NCBI RefSeq assembly: GCF_000820515.1
Contig: NZ_JXDG01000029.1
Location: forward strand, 1-47,966
DNA from: Pseudomonas batumici
GTDB taxonomy: Bacteria; Pseudomonadota; Gammaproteobacteria; Pseudomonadales; Pseudomonadaceae
Direction of reading: 5' to 3'
Length of the DNA stretch: 47,966 nucleotides
In this document: piece by piece, positions 1-10,282 of the stretch
Position numbering within the stretch: position 1 is the first letter of the stretch
Layout of the letters: each line of letters opens with the position of its first letter
The notes under the pieces: model-generated
Told to the model about the DNA's origin: nothing
What the model saw: the letters and a program-made list of their open reading frames with translations, nothing else
Databases searched by the model: none
Program-made: the position numbers and the translations under genes

Positions 1-13
1 GAAACACCGTACC

Positions 14-98
14 GTGGGAGCCGGCTTGCTGGCGATGAGGCCGGTGAGTCCTGCATCGATCTTGCGGGTGCCATCGCCGGCAAGCCAGCTCCTACAGG
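14..98. repeat. REP-type inverted pair
   Basis: GTGGGAGCCGGCTTGCTGGC at the left arm (from 14) is answered by GCCGGCAAGCCAGCTCCTAC at the right arm (to about 96), with about 45 bases between. This is the form of Pseudomonas REP doublets (REPINs). A second pair lies at 978-1063. It sits just beyond the 3' end of the DJ-1/PfpI gene on the minus strand and may also act as a transcript end. Confidence 0.85.
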
Positions 99-850
99 GA
101 CGGCGTGGGTCTTAGCATCTTTATCCACTCGGCGGCCAGGCGATGGCAGTCTCCTGGCCAACGCGCGGTCAGCAGGTTGCCGTCGCGGACCACGAAGCCA
201 CGGCCCGGCTTGGTCGCGGAATCGCGTAGCAGCGCCGGCGGGCCCTGGGAGAAGTCTTTCGGACTGGCCAGCGCGGCCTTGATCTCGGACTCGACGGTTT
301 GCGGATAGGTCCGGTAATAGCGCCCGAGCCATGGCGCGGTGATCAGCCAGGCCGCCAGCTCCATGGTCGTGGACAGCAACGCGGTGACCTTGCGCCCGTG
401 GAGCACCGAGCGCCCGCTGTCGGGGTCGAGGGTGCGGGCCAATAGCAGCGGGCCGTGGCACACCGAAGCGACCGGTTTGCCGGCCTTGAAGAAGTGCAGG
501 ACGATGCGTTTGGCCTCGTCCGATTCCAGCAGGCTGCGCATGCCCTCGGCATGTCCGCCCGGTACCAGCAAACCTTCGAACTGCTCGGGGTCGACATCGG
601 CGTAGGCCAGCGGCTGGCGGAAATGCGCGTCGGCGAGCATCGCGTTGTAGCTTTGCAGGTCGCTGTCGCGGGTCATCAGCATGGGATTCAGCAGGCCGAA
701 ACCGTGCTCCACCAGACGTGGATCGGCATAGGCCGGGGCGCCCAGCGGGGTGGCGAAGCGCACCTCGATCCCGGCCCGGCACATGGCCTGCCAGGGGACG
801 CTGCTTTCGGTCGGGTCGTAGTCGGAGTGGGGGAGCAGGATCAGGATCAT
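92..850 (-). CDS. DJ-1/PfpI family protein (class I glutamine amidotransferase-like)
   Basis: The 252-residue protein has the DJ-1/PfpI fold signature: the GLLVPGGHAEGM loop around residue 95 and the nucleophile elbow VASVCHGP with Cys131. Both motifs and the length resemble Hsp31-like and type 1 GATase-domain proteins, whose members act as glyoxalases/deglycases, chaperones or hydrolases on stressed metabolites. The substrate cannot be told from the sequence. No signal peptide or membrane segment is seen, so it is probably cytoplasmic. It has no co-directional neighbour and looks monocistronic. The TGA stop lies within the right arm of a REP doublet, a common arrangement at Pseudomonas gene ends. 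Confidence 0.85.
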   Translation of the reverse strand: MILILLPHSDYDPTESSVPWQAMCRAGIEVRFATPLGAPAYADPRLVEHGFGLLNPMLMTRDSDLQSYNAMLADAHFRQPLAYADVDPEQFEGLLVPGGHAEGMRSLLESDEAKRIVLHFFKAGKPVASVCHGPLLLARTLDPDSGRSVLHGRKVTALLSTTMELAAWLITAPWLGRYYRTYPQTVESEIKAALASPKDFSQGPPALLRDSATKPGRGFVVRDGNLLTARWPGDCHRLAAEWIKMLRPTPSL

Positions 851-977
851 GCAGGCGGCTCGATGGCTACGGAGTAGTTATCGAGGATAGCAGCAGGATC
901 GGGGGCTGGCTGGGCAGGATAGCGCCATGATTCCTGTAGGAGATGGCACCACAGCATTGTGCGTCGATACGCCGACC

Positions 978-1063
978 TGTAGGAGCCGGCTTGCTGGCGA
1001 TGACGTCCGTACAGACACCGCAAGGCTCAAGGGCCTCATCGCCGGCAAGCCAGCTCCCACAGG
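978..1063. repeat. REP-type inverted pair, second copy
   Basis: GTAGGAGCCGGCTTGCTGGC (from 979) and GCCGGCAAGCCAGCTCCCAC (to 1060) face each other, as in the copy at 14-98. A further single, shortened arm follows at about 1088-1112 (GATACGCCGATTTGTGGGAG), preceded by the same GATACGCCGA text that precedes the full copy. The 274-base stretch between genes (851-1124) is therefore mostly REP material. Confidence 0.85.
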
Positions 1064-1124
1064 ATTTAGGTTCGGCGCGGTTGAGCGGTGATACGCCGAT
1101 TTGTGGGAGCTGCGCCGTCGTGGA

Positions 1125-2303
<1,179 letters not shown>

Positions 2304-2317
2304 CGCTTCATTCCTCA

Positions 2318-2977
2318 TCAGGAAAACTGCATTTCAGGCACGTGGTCGGGAACGATCAGTTTACCCGCGGTCTTGCTGACAATCTCTTCGACGCTGACGC
2401 CCGGCGCCCGCTCCTTGAGAATGAACGCACCGTTTTCGATTTCCAGGTAGGCGAGGTCGGTCAGCACGCGCTTGATGCAGTTCGCGCCGGTCAGCGGCAG
2501 GCTGCAACGCGGCAGCAGTTTCGACTCGCCGTCCTTGGACGCATGGGTCATGGTGACGATGATGTTGTCCGCGCCGGCCACCAGGTCCATCGCACCACCC
2601 ATGCCCTTGACCAGCTTGCCGGGGATCATCCAGGAAGCGATGTTGCCGTGCACGTCGACTTCAAAGGCGCCCAGCACCGTCAGGTCGATATGGCCGCCGC
2701 GAATCATCGCGAAGGATTCGGCGGAGGAAAAGATCGAGGCGCCGGTACGGGCGGTGACGGTCTGCTTGCCGGCGTTGATCATGTCGGCATCGACTTCGTC
2801 TTCGGTCGGGAAGGCGCCCATGCCGAGCAGGCCGTTTTCCGATTGCAGCATGACTTCCATGCCGGCGGGGATGTAGTTGGCGACCAGGGTCGGAATGCCG
2901 ATGCCCAGGTTCACGTAGTAGCCGTCCTGCAACTCGCGGGCGACGCGCTGGGCCATTTGTTCGCGGGAAAGTGCCAT
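2318..2977 (-). CDS. dhcB: 3-ketoacid CoA-transferase subunit B
   Basis: The 219-residue beta subunit belongs to a two-subunit SCOT-type CoA-transferase, which moves CoA from a donor such as succinyl-CoA onto a 3-keto acid. The catalytic glutamate is Glu47 in [10 protein letters not shown], and the [10 protein letters not shown] segment near residue 21 is typical of the B subunit. The start at 2977 follows GGAGAA; an open frame extends upstream but lies inside the subunit A gene and is not coding. The order LysR / A / B / atoB matches P. aeruginosa PA1998-PA2001, where the enzyme serves carnitine (3-dehydrocarnitine) catabolism. That substrate is inference here: acetoacetate is equally possible. 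Confidence 0.9.
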   Translation of the reverse strand: MALSREQMAQRVARELQDGYYVNLGIGIPTLVANYIPAGMEVMLQSENGLLGMGAFPTEDEVDADMINAGKQTVTARTGASIFSSAESFAMIRGGHIDLTVLGAFEVDVHGNIASWMIPGKLVKGMGGAMDLVAGADNIIVTMTHASKDGESKLLPRCSLPLTGANCIKRVLTDLAYLEIENGAFILKERAPGVSVEEIVSKTAGKLIVPDHVPEMQFS

Positions 2978-3014
2978 GTTCTTGTTCTCCGTTAGTCGAG
3001 TAGGGGGCTGGCGA

Positions 3015-3713
3015 TCACTTGCGCACGGTGCGCTGTTCGATGCGCTTCTCGAACGTGCCGCAGATGATCCGGTCGACGTAGATGCCAGGGGTATGGATCT
3101 GCGTCGGGTCCAGCTCGCCGGGTTCGACGATTTCCTCGACTTCGACCACGGTGATCTTGCCGGCGGTCGCGGCCAGCGGGTTGAAGTTCTGGGCGGTGTG
3201 GCGATAGATGACATTGCCGTAGTGGTCGGCTTTCCAGCCTTTGACGATGGCGAAATCGCCGGTGATGGACTCTTCCATCAGGTACGGACGACCGTGGAAT
3301 TCACGGGTTTCCTTGCCGTCGGCGACCGGGGTGCCGACTCCGGTAGCGGTGAAGAAGGCCGGGATACCGGCACCGCCGGCGCGCATTTTTTCCGCCAGGG
3401 TGCCTTGCGGGGTCAACACCACCTCGATTTCACCGCTGAGCAGTTGTTTCTCGAAGAGGGCGTTTTCGCCGACATAGGAGGCGACTACCTTGCGGATCTG
3501 CCGGTCTTCCAGCAGCACGCCGAGGCCGAAACCGTCGACGCCGCAGTTGTTGGAGACCACGGTCAGGTCGCGGGTGCCCTTGCGCTTGATCTCGGCGATC
3601 AGGTTCTCGGGGATACCGCACAGGCCGAAGCCGCCGCTGATGACCGTCATGCCGTCCTCGAGCCCGGCCAGGGCCTCTTCGTAGGAAGACACGCGTTTAT
3701 CGAAACCTGCCAT
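3015..3713 (-). CDS. dhcA: 3-ketoacid CoA-transferase subunit A
   Basis: The 232-residue alpha subunit is the partner of the gene that follows. It shows the SCOT-A pattern: a [10 protein letters not shown] glycine-rich CoA-binding loop near residue 30, [11 protein letters not shown] and the [20 protein letters not shown] segment. The ATG at 3713 is preferred over the one at 3722, because AGAGG sits directly against the latter but at good distance from the former. It is the first gene of the dhcA-dhcB-atoB-like operon, 141 bases from the divergent LysR gene, so their control is likely shared. The symbol rests on gene order with P. aeruginosa; atoD or scoA would be equally fair names. Confidence 0.9.
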   Translation of the reverse strand: MAGFDKRVSSYEEALAGLEDGMTVISGGFGLCGIPENLIAEIKRKGTRDLTVVSNNCGVDGFGLGVLLEDRQIRKVVASYVGENALFEKQLLSGEIEVVLTPQGTLAEKMRAGGAGIPAFFTATGVGTPVADGKETREFHGRPYLMEESITGDFAIVKGWKADHYGNVIYRHTAQNFNPLAATAGKITVVEVEEIVEPGELDPTQIHTPGIYVDRIICGTFEKRIEQRTVRK

Positions 3714-3854
3714 ATGCACCATCCTCTTGTTGTTTGTCGGACTCGCCGTTGGAGGTGAGTGTTGCTCCGGGAGATATATTTGTTAAGTTGATTTTTAATG
3801 GCGATTGATTGATAAAGTTCAAGAATACCCGTTTATCCAGTAGAGACCTCGTCC

Positions 3855-4757
3855 ATGACTGTTAAACAGCTTAGGGCCTTTCTCGCCGTTGCCCAGAGCC
3901 TGAGCTTTGCCGTGGCGGGCGAGCGCCTGTATTTGTCGCAGTCGGCCTTGAGCCTGACGATCAAGGCCCTCGAAGAAGGCTTGGGCGGGCGGCTGTTCAG
4001 CCGCAACACCCGTAACGTTGCGCTGACCCCGGAAGGCGAGGTGCTGGTGCCCCTGGCCCGGCGCCTGATCGCCGATTGGGACAATGTCGAGGACGAACTG
4101 CGCCAGCGTTTCACCTTGCAGCGTGGCCGCGTGACCCTGGCGGCCATGCCGTCGTTCGCCGGCAACCTGCTGCCGCCGATCCTCAAGACCTTCCGTGCAC
4201 GCTATCCCCAGGTCAATGTCACGGTCAACGACGTGATCAACGAGCAGGTCCTGGAGATGGTGCGTGAGGGCCAGGTGGAGCTGGGCGTGGCGTTTGAGCC
4301 GCAGCAGGGTTCATCGCTGGCCTTCACTCCGTTGTATATCGACCGCTTCGTTGCCGTGGTGCCGACGGATTCGCCCTGGGGCGATCAGGCGGAGATCGAC
4401 TGGCACACCTTGCTCACGCAGCCTTTCATCACCTTGCAGCGTCCGTCCACGGTACGGGTGATGCTGGAAGAGCATTTGCGGGCCCGGGACATGAGCCTGC
4501 CGGTGGAGTTCGAGAGCCATCAATTGGCAACGGTGGGGCGGATGGTCGCCAGCGGGCTGGGGGTGAGTGCGGTGCCGGCGCTGTGTATCGGGCAGATGCG
4601 CGAGTTGGGCGCGCGTTGCATCACCTTGCGTGATCCGGTGGTCGAGCGGGCCATCGGCGTGCTGACCAAACCCGGCCATGAGCTGTCGGCGGCGGCCCAG
4701 GCGTTGTTCGATGTCTTGCTGGAAGAAAGATCGAGTTACCTGAATTTTGAAAAATAA
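3855..4757 (+). CDS. dhcR: LysR-family regulator, divergent from the CoA-transferase operon
   Basis: The 300-residue protein has an N-terminal winged HTH (residues 1-60, with SFAVAGERLYLSQSALSLTIKALEEGLG) and a periplasmic-binding-protein-like effector domain. LysR proteins usually act from the shared intergenic region, repressing themselves and activating the divergent operon on binding a pathway metabolite. Here the operon is the CoA-transferase/thiolase set, so a keto acid or its CoA ester is the likely effector (inference). The position equals dhcR (PA1998) in P. aeruginosa. The 141-base spacer is AT-rich compared with its surroundings and should carry the operator. Confidence 0.85.
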   Translation: MTVKQLRAFLAVAQSLSFAVAGERLYLSQSALSLTIKALEEGLGGRLFSRNTRNVALTPEGEVLVPLARRLIADWDNVEDELRQRFTLQRGRVTLAAMPSFAGNLLPPILKTFRARYPQVNVTVNDVINEQVLEMVREGQVELGVAFEPQQGSSLAFTPLYIDRFVAVVPTDSPWGDQAEIDWHTLLTQPFITLQRPSTVRVMLEEHLRARDMSLPVEFESHQLATVGRMVASGLGVSAVPALCIGQMRELGARCITLRDPVVERAIGVLTKPGHELSAAAQALFDVLLEERSSYLNFEK

Positions 4758-4826
4758 CTGCGTTGCTGGTGGACCTTTTGCTGCGATGCGCAATCATTAG
4801 CCCATGGATATCCGAAGGAGGTGTGT

Positions 4827-5369
4827 ATGTTCATCCGGTCTTTGACCCTCGCCGTACTGTCCGTCGTTGCTGCCAGTCCTCTCTGGGCGGCCGATGAGGC
4901 GTCCCCGCTGGCCCTGGATCTGGGAAAGTACCGTCCACTGATCGTGATTGCGCCGAGTACGGCGGATCCCACGTTGGTCAGCCTGAAGAAGGCCATCGAA
5001 GACCCGGCCAACAAGAAGGACGTCGACGAGCGTCAACTGGTGCTCTACGAAGTGGCCCAGACCGTCGGCAAGCGTGCGGGCAAATGGATGGAACAGCCGA
5101 GCACCATGGCGCTGATTCGCGGGCTCAAGCTGGGGGTCACGCCGGAGGGCAAGTCCACGGTGATCCTGGTGGGCAAGGATGGCGAGCAGAAGATCCTGGA
5201 ACACGATGGGCCGATGGCGCTCAAGGACGTGTTCAGTGCAGTCGATGCCTTGCCGGCCTCGGAGAAAGCCGCCGTTCCACCGCCACCCCCAGCGGTGCCG
5301 GAAGCCAAACCGGAGAAGGGCGCGAAAGGCGCCAAGGCCAGCAAGCCGCCCAAGGATCTGGATGACTGA
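4827..5369 (+). CDS. exported DUF4174-like protein
   Basis: The 180-residue protein has an N-terminal signal peptide (hydrophobic residues 4-20, probable cleavage after LWA-A), so it is periplasmic. The middle part, LDLGKYRPLIVIAPS followed by a KSTVILVGKDGEQKI strand and a GPMALKDVFSAVDALP helix, resembles DUF4174, a thioredoxin-like fold without the CxxC pair. The last 45 residues are low in complexity (PPPPPAVPEAKPEKG, then Ala/Lys repeats). AAGGAGG at 4815-4821 decides for the ATG at 4827. Function unknown. Confidence 0.75.
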   Translation: MFIRSLTLAVLSVVAASPLWAADEASPLALDLGKYRPLIVIAPSTADPTLVSLKKAIEDPANKKDVDERQLVLYEVAQTVGKRAGKWMEQPSTMALIRGLKLGVTPEGKSTVILVGKDGEQKILEHDGPMALKDVFSAVDALPASEKAAVPPPPPAVPEAKPEKGAKGAKASKPPKDLDD

Positions 5370-5413
5370 GGCTGGGCGGTATTCATCGGGATCAATCCAT
5401 GGAGGTCATTGCA

Positions 5414-6184
5414 ATGTCGGGTGTTCACAAGGCTGCACAAGTCGGTTTCAGCGCTGAAGCCAAAACCTATGCTCACGGGCGTCCTGACTATCCCGCCGAA
5501 CTGCTGCCGTGGCTTCGCGACACGTTGGGCATCGTGCCGGGCGGGCAGGTTATCGACCTCGGTGCAGGCACCGGCAAGTTCACGCGATTGCTGGCGGAGA
5601 CCGGAGCCACGGTGACGGCCATCGAACCGGTCGATGCGATGCGCGCCGAGCTGGTCGCACGGTTGCCGATGGTCCGGGCACTGTCGGGTACGGCCGACGA
5701 CATACCGCTGGAATCCCAGGTGTGCGACGCGCTGCTGTGTGCCCAGGCCTTTCACTGGTTCGCTCACGAGGCGGCACTGGCCGAGATGCACCGGGTGCTC
5801 AAGCCCGGCGGGCGACTCGGGCTGGTGTGGAATGTGCGGGATGAGTCGGTCGACTGGGTAGCGGCCATTACCCGGATCATTACCCCCTACGAGGGCGATA
5901 CGCCGCGCTTTCATACGGGCGCCTGGCGCCAGCCGTTCAACGGCCGCTACTTCTCGGCACCGGAGCTGAGTCGTTTTGAGTACACACATGTGGGTACGCC
6001 CCAGGAAGTCATCATCGACCGCTTTCTGTCGGTCAGCTTCATTGCGGCATTGCCGGCGACCGAGAAGGCAGTGGTCACCGAGCAACTTCAGGCGCTGATT
6101 CAAACCCATCCGGCATTGCGCGACCGGCCGACCATCGACTTCCCTTACCGGACCGAGGCCTATCGCTGCATTCGCCTGGACTGA
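5414..6184 (+). CDS. class I SAM-dependent methyltransferase
   Basis: The 256-residue protein has a Rossmann-type SAM-binding motif VIDLGAGTGKFTRLL at about residues 46-60, motif II AIEPVDAMR, and the methyltransferase 11-type segment ALLCAQAFHWFAHEAALAEMHRVLKPGGRLGLVWN. This is the UbiE/Tam-like group that methylates small molecules. The substrate cannot be assigned. The ATG at 5414 follows GGAGG with an eight-base spacer, so it is chosen over the one at 5399. The gene starts 44 bases after the DUF4174-like gene and may be co-transcribed with it. Confidence 0.85.
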   Translation: MSGVHKAAQVGFSAEAKTYAHGRPDYPAELLPWLRDTLGIVPGGQVIDLGAGTGKFTRLLAETGATVTAIEPVDAMRAELVARLPMVRALSGTADDIPLESQVCDALLCAQAFHWFAHEAALAEMHRVLKPGGRLGLVWNVRDESVDWVAAITRIITPYEGDTPRFHTGAWRQPFNGRYFSAPELSRFEYTHVGTPQEVIIDRFLSVSFIAALPATEKAVVTEQLQALIQTHPALRDRPTIDFPYRTEAYRCIRLD

Positions 6185-6263
6185 TGCCCATTGGCCAGCT
6201 TAACTCCCACTACCGAGCAGGTCAGGATGCGACCCTGAAGAGGGGCACGGCCAAGGAGCGGAT

Positions 6264-6659
6264 ATGAAAGGCAGCTGTGCTTGCGGGGCCGTCGAGTATG
6301 AAATCGACGGTATCGACATGCCGATCGGGCATTGTCATTGCCATACCTGTCGCAAAACCCATGCGGCGGCGTTTGCCTCCACCGCGGGGGTCAAGCGCGA
6401 GCATTTTCGCTGGCTCAAGGGCCAGCAAACACTGACGACCTACGAGTCCTCGCCGGGCAAGCTGCGCCATTTCTGTTCGCGGTGCGGCTCGCATCTGATG
6501 GCCGAGAGGCCGAACCTGCCCCTGGTGATTGTGCGTGTCGCGACCCTGGATGACGATCCGGGCGTGGCGGCCGAGCATCACATCTGGGTCTCCCATGACG
6601 TGCCGTGGCTGCAATATGAAGGAATGGCCGAGCATCCGGAATGGCAGCCGGGGCGCTGA
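6264..6659 (+). CDS. GFA (CENP-V/GFA) family zinc protein
   Basis: The 131-residue protein carries the metal ligands of the glutathione-dependent formaldehyde-activating family: CxC near the start (SCACGAVEY), HCHCHTCRKTHAAAFAS around residues 24-40 and CSRCGS around residue 73. Most members have not been shown to act on formaldehyde, so only fold and zinc binding are secure. AAGGAGCGG precedes the ATG. A distant second copy of the family lies at 31440-31841. Confidence 0.85.
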   Translation: MKGSCACGAVEYEIDGIDMPIGHCHCHTCRKTHAAAFASTAGVKREHFRWLKGQQTLTTYESSPGKLRHFCSRCGSHLMAERPNLPLVIVRVATLDDDPGVAAEHHIWVSHDVPWLQYEGMAEHPEWQPGR

Positions 6660-6721
6660 CTGAATGGCTTTGCACCAATAGGCAAGTGGTTTCCCATACA
6701 GCTCGCATACCACGATGAGTT

Positions 6722-6762
6722 ATAACGTTAGATTATAATTATATAAAGAGTCATAACGTTAG
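6722..6762. promoter_or_regulatory. paired ATAACGTTAG motifs in an AT-rich promoter region
   Basis: ATAACGTTAG occurs at 6722-6731 and again at 6753-6762, exactly 31 bases (about three helical turns) apart, each containing the palindrome AACGTT. The DNA between them is strongly AT-rich (ATTATAATTATATAAAG), unlike the GC-rich surroundings. It lies just upstream of the TauE/SafE gene. A promoter with two operator half-sites on the same helix face is the natural reading. Confidence 0.45.
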
Positions 6763-6818
6763 GCGCTATGCTGCCCGCCATATTGTTTGTGGTTGTGCTG
6801 AATTCGCAGGGTTTGCTA

Positions 6819-7604
6819 ATGGATGTCGCTAATTTCGGTTTTGTCGTCGCGGGCCTGGTGGTCGGCTTTATCGTCGGAATGACCGGCGTGGGTGGCGGTT
6901 CGTTGATGACACCGATCCTGCTGTGGTTCGGTATCAACCCGGCGACGGCCGTGGGCACGGACCTGCTCTACGCGGCGATCACCAAGTCCGGTGGCGTGCT
7001 CGTGCACCGGAAGAACAGCAATATCGACTGGAAAATTACCGGCTGGCTGACCCTGGGCAGCGTGCCGGCGGTGATGTTGACCTTGTGGTTCCTGCACAGC
7101 CTGCACACCGCGCCCGAAGCCTTGAACAGCATCATCAAGCAGTCGTTGGGTTTCGTGCTGTTGCTGACGGCACTGGCGGTGCTGTTCAAGAACAAGTTGC
7201 TGGCGTTTGCCCATCGGCGTGGTGTCGATCACTCGCAGATCAGTGACTCGAAGTTGAACGGGCTGACGCTGGTGACCGGCCTGATCCTCGGCACCATGGT
7301 GGCCTTGACCTCCATCGGTGCCGGCGCCCTGGGCACGGTGGCCTTGTTTATCCTGTATCCGTTCCTGCCGACCCGGCGCCTGGTGGGCACGGAAATCGCC
7401 CACGCGGTGCCGCTGACCCTGGTCGCGGGCCTGGGGCATGCGAGCATGGGCAACATGAACTGGGAGCTGCTGGGCTTCCTGTTGATGGGCTCGCTGCCGG
7501 GGATCTACATCGGCAGCCATCTGGCCGGGCGGGTGTCCGACAGAGTCCTGCGGCCTTGCCTGGCGCTCATGCTGTTTTCCATCGGCTACAAGCTGGTGTT
7601 CTGA
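6819..7604 (+). CDS. TauE/SafE family anion exporter
   Basis: The 261-residue inner-membrane protein has about eight hydrophobic segments. The first repeat carries the family signature GFIVGMTGVGGGSLMTPILLW with NPATAVGTDLLYAAITK, and the second carries LGTMVALTSIGAGALGTVALF with RLVGTEIAHAVPLTL. Family members export sulfite, sulfoacetate and similar anions. The ATG at 6819 gives the normal N terminus; an ATG at 6768 would add 17 residues. An AT-rich region with paired repeats lies upstream. Confidence 0.88.
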   Translation: MDVANFGFVVAGLVVGFIVGMTGVGGGSLMTPILLWFGINPATAVGTDLLYAAITKSGGVLVHRKNSNIDWKITGWLTLGSVPAVMLTLWFLHSLHTAPEALNSIIKQSLGFVLLLTALAVLFKNKLLAFAHRRGVDHSQISDSKLNGLTLVTGLILGTMVALTSIGAGALGTVALFILYPFLPTRRLVGTEIAHAVPLTLVAGLGHASMGNMNWELLGFLLMGSLPGIYIGSHLAGRVSDRVLRPCLALMLFSIGYKLVF

Positions 7605-7607
7605 CCG

Positions 7608-8504
7608 TTACCGGTTGAACCCCGCCAGCAAGGCATCCAGCACACCGCGCACGGCTGGAACCATGCCACGCCGGGAGGGGAAGATGGCGTGCAGACTGCC
7701 CTCGGGCGATGGCCAGTCGGGCAGGACTTGCAGGAGGCGGCCCTGGGCCAGATCGTTCTGAACCAGATTGCTCGGTAACTGCGCGACACCTATTCCCCTC
7801 AAGGCCGCTTCACGCAACGTCTCCAGATCATCGGTGGCCAACCTTGGCTGGTGGCTGAACACCACCGGCTGCGGCGCCTGGAAGTGCCATTGGTATTTGT
7901 CGTTGGTGTTGGCCATGGCCAAGGTCGGCATCTGCGCCAAGTCGTCCAGATCAGTGAGTGTTGCATGCTGTGCCAGCAAGGCCGGGCTCGCGACCAGAAT
8001 GCGAGGAGCGCTCTGCAGGGGCAGCAGGGTCAGCTGGGAGTCATCCAATGGCAGCAGGCGCACGCGCACGGCGATGTCCAATCCTTCCTCGATGACATCG
8101 ACGCGTCGGTTGGTCGCGTCGAGCATGATCCGCACTGACGGGTTGTCTACCAGATACTGAGACAGAATGGCCCTGGCCCCCATCTGCAAGACGCCCAATG
8201 GACAGCTGATTCGCACCACGCCCTGGGGAGAGGCGCGGGTCTGCTCGATGGCTGTCTTCGCCGCCCGGGCTTCCTCCACCAGGGCCACGCAATGCTGGTA
8301 GAACAATCGACCGGCGTCGGTCATGGACACCCGTCGCGTGTTGCGATTGAGCAGGCGTACGCCCAGTTCCGCTTCGAGTGCCCCGACGCGACGGCTGAGC
8401 TTGGACGTTTGCAACCCCATCGCCTTCGCCGCAGCGGTAAATCCGCCGTGATCCACCACCTTGGCGAAGAGGTACATGTTGTTCAAATCGGTCAGAGGGT
8501 CCAT
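7608..8504 (-). CDS. LysR-family regulator
   Basis: The 298-residue protein has a standard LysR HTH in the first 65 residues (GGFTAAAKAMGLQTSKLSRRVGALEAELG) and a C-terminal effector domain containing the ATNRRVDVIEEGLDIAVRV segment common in the CrgA/DmlR-like subgroup. It is divergent from the pirin-SDR pair with 128 bases between the start codons, which suggests that it controls that pair, as pirins in Pseudomonas are often paired this way. It ends four bases from the stop of the convergent TauE gene. Confidence 0.88.
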   Translation of the reverse strand: MDPLTDLNNMYLFAKVVDHGGFTAAAKAMGLQTSKLSRRVGALEAELGVRLLNRNTRRVSMTDAGRLFYQHCVALVEEARAAKTAIEQTRASPQGVVRISCPLGVLQMGARAILSQYLVDNPSVRIMLDATNRRVDVIEEGLDIAVRVRLLPLDDSQLTLLPLQSAPRILVASPALLAQHATLTDLDDLAQMPTLAMANTNDKYQWHFQAPQPVVFSHQPRLATDDLETLREAALRGIGVAQLPSNLVQNDLAQGRLLQVLPDWPSPEGSLHAIFPSRRGMVPAVRGVLDALLAGFNR

Positions 8505-8632
8505 GGCCTGTCTCGCGGTGATCTGATCGTTCTATTTTCTACAACGTAGCATTGTTTTTTAAGCCGTTCTTCTTTGTTCGTTTCAAATTTATGCTCTTTA
8601 CGCGGCAATCGGCCGCTTTTTCAGGAGCTGAA

Positions 8633-9331
8633 ATGTTAGAGCATCGATTAAAGGCCGATCTTGGCGGCGGCGACTATGGCTGGCTCAAGGCCCGTCATCA
8701 CTTCATGGCCACGGCCGACGGCAATCCCGCCCACCGTCCGCTGGGGGCGCTGGTGGTCTGGAACGACGACGAGATCGCGCCCGGCACCGGGTTCCCGATG
8801 CACGGTCATGAAAACATGGAGATCGTTTCCTACGTGCTGGAAGGCGCGGTGAGCCATCGGGACAGTGTCGGCGGGCAAGGCCGCACCGAGGCCGGTGACG
8901 TGCAGGCGATGAGTGCCGGGACCGGCATTCGGCATGAAGAGCGCAACGCGGGCAGCGTGCCGTTGAGGCTGTTCCAGATCTGGTTGCGGCCGCGGGAAAA
9001 CGGTGGGCGTCCCCACTGGGGCACGCGTCCTTTTCCCAAGTCTGATCGGGCCGGTCAATGGGTCGTGCTGGCCAGCGGGATGCCTGACGATGAAAACGCC
9101 TTGCCGATCCGCGCCAATGCCCGTGTGCTCGGCGCGACGCTCAAGGCCGGGCAGTCCTTGAGCCAGTGCTGTTCGGACACTCGCCAGGGCTATCTGGTGC
9201 CGGTGCTCGGCGCGGTGAGGGTCAATGGCGAAAGGGTCGAGGCGGGGGATGGGGTCGCCATGACTCGGGAGTCGATGCTCGTTGTCGAGGCCATCGACGA
9301 TACCGAAGTGGTACTGGTCGAGGTGTTCTGA
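8633..9331 (+). CDS. pirin family protein
   Basis: The 232-residue bicupin has the pirin metal-binding residues visible as FPMHGHENMEIVSYVLEGAVSHRDS and GTGIRHEERN. Bacterial pirins of this YhaK/PA1210-like size are non-haem metal cupins; some open the ring of quercetin, and others act as redox sensors. AGGAGCTGAA before the ATG at 8633 decides the start; an open frame further upstream is not used. It is followed after only two bases by the SDR gene, so the two form an operon. Confidence 0.88.
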   Translation: MLEHRLKADLGGGDYGWLKARHHFMATADGNPAHRPLGALVVWNDDEIAPGTGFPMHGHENMEIVSYVLEGAVSHRDSVGGQGRTEAGDVQAMSAGTGIRHEERNAGSVPLRLFQIWLRPRENGGRPHWGTRPFPKSDRAGQWVVLASGMPDDENALPIRANARVLGATLKAGQSLSQCCSDTRQGYLVPVLGAVRVNGERVEAGDGVAMTRESMLVVEAIDDTEVVLVEVF

Positions 9332-9333
9332 GC

Positions 9334-10200
9334 ATGAAGACGATCATCATGACCGGTGGGACTTTCGGGTTGGGGGAAGCGACAGCGCAGCAACTGGGTG
9401 CTGCCCCTGACACCCAGCTCATCTTGGGTGGGCGAGCCACCCGCTTGCCGCTGGAGCTGGCGAGCCTGGGCAGTGTCAGGCAGTTCGCCAGGCAGGTGCT
9501 CGACACCTTGGGCAAGACGAAGATCAATGCCCTGGTGCTCAATGCCGGGCTCAGCTTTCCCACGGCGGCGCGTACGGTGGACGGTTACGAGACGACCTTT
9601 GCGGTCAATCACCTGGGGCATTATCTGCTGTTGCGTCTGTTGGCGCCTGCGTTGGCCCGCGATGCAATCGTGGTGCTGACCACCAGCAATACCCATGACC
9701 CCCAGTTCAGTCCGGTTGCGCCGTTTCCGTTTGTCGATGCACAACAACTGGCCCATTCGGACCTTGGGAAAGGCGCGCAGGGCAATGTGGCATTCGAGTC
9801 CGGGTTCCGCGCCTACGCCACCTCGAAGCTGTGCAATCTGCTGACGGCGCGTGCCTTTGCGGCTTCATCGGAGGTCAAGGCGCGGCGCTTGCGGGTCATC
9901 GCCTATAACCCGGGCTATATCCCCGGCACCGGCCTGGGTCGCAATTTGCCTGCCGGAGCGCTCACGGCACCGCCCATGGCATTGAGTCCCTATTTCGCGG
10001 ATGTCATGCGGATACAAGCCGGGGAAGCCCTGGCCGATCTGGCGTTGGGGCGGATTGCCCCACCGAGAGGGCGGCTTTATGCGTCCCTGGTGAGAGGCGA
10101 GCTGACTTGGCCGGAGCCGTCCGAACTCGCTCGTCGTGATGATGTGGCGCAGCAATTGTGGAGTGACAGTGCGGTGTTGGCGGGGATGGAGGGCGATTAA
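9334..10200 (+). CDS. short-chain dehydrogenase/reductase
   Basis: The 288-residue SDR has the nucleotide-binding motif TGGTFGLGEATAQ at the N terminus, LVLNAGLSF (the NAG motif) and the catalytic YATSK pair near residue 155. The layout resembles the retinol dehydrogenase/protochlorophyllide-reductase-like branch. The ATG lies two bases after the pirin stop, so translation is probably coupled. The substrate is unknown; the pairing with a pirin under a LysR regulator suggests an oxidative-stress or aromatic-compound role (inference). Confidence 0.85.
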   Translation: MKTIIMTGGTFGLGEATAQQLGAAPDTQLILGGRATRLPLELASLGSVRQFARQVLDTLGKTKINALVLNAGLSFPTAARTVDGYETTFAVNHLGHYLLLRLLAPALARDAIVVLTTSNTHDPQFSPVAPFPFVDAQQLAHSDLGKGAQGNVAFESGFRAYATSKLCNLLTARAFAASSEVKARRLRVIAYNPGYIPGTGLGRNLPAGALTAPPMALSPYFADVMRIQAGEALADLALGRIAPPRGRLYASLVRGELTWPEPSELARRDDVAQQLWSDSAVLAGMEGD

Positions 10201-10282
10201 CCGCAGTGAGAGGCAGTTACCTTCGGGAAAGAGAAGGTCGAGGCCGGTAATGCTTCAAGGCGCGTTGCGCGTTCGTAGACGA

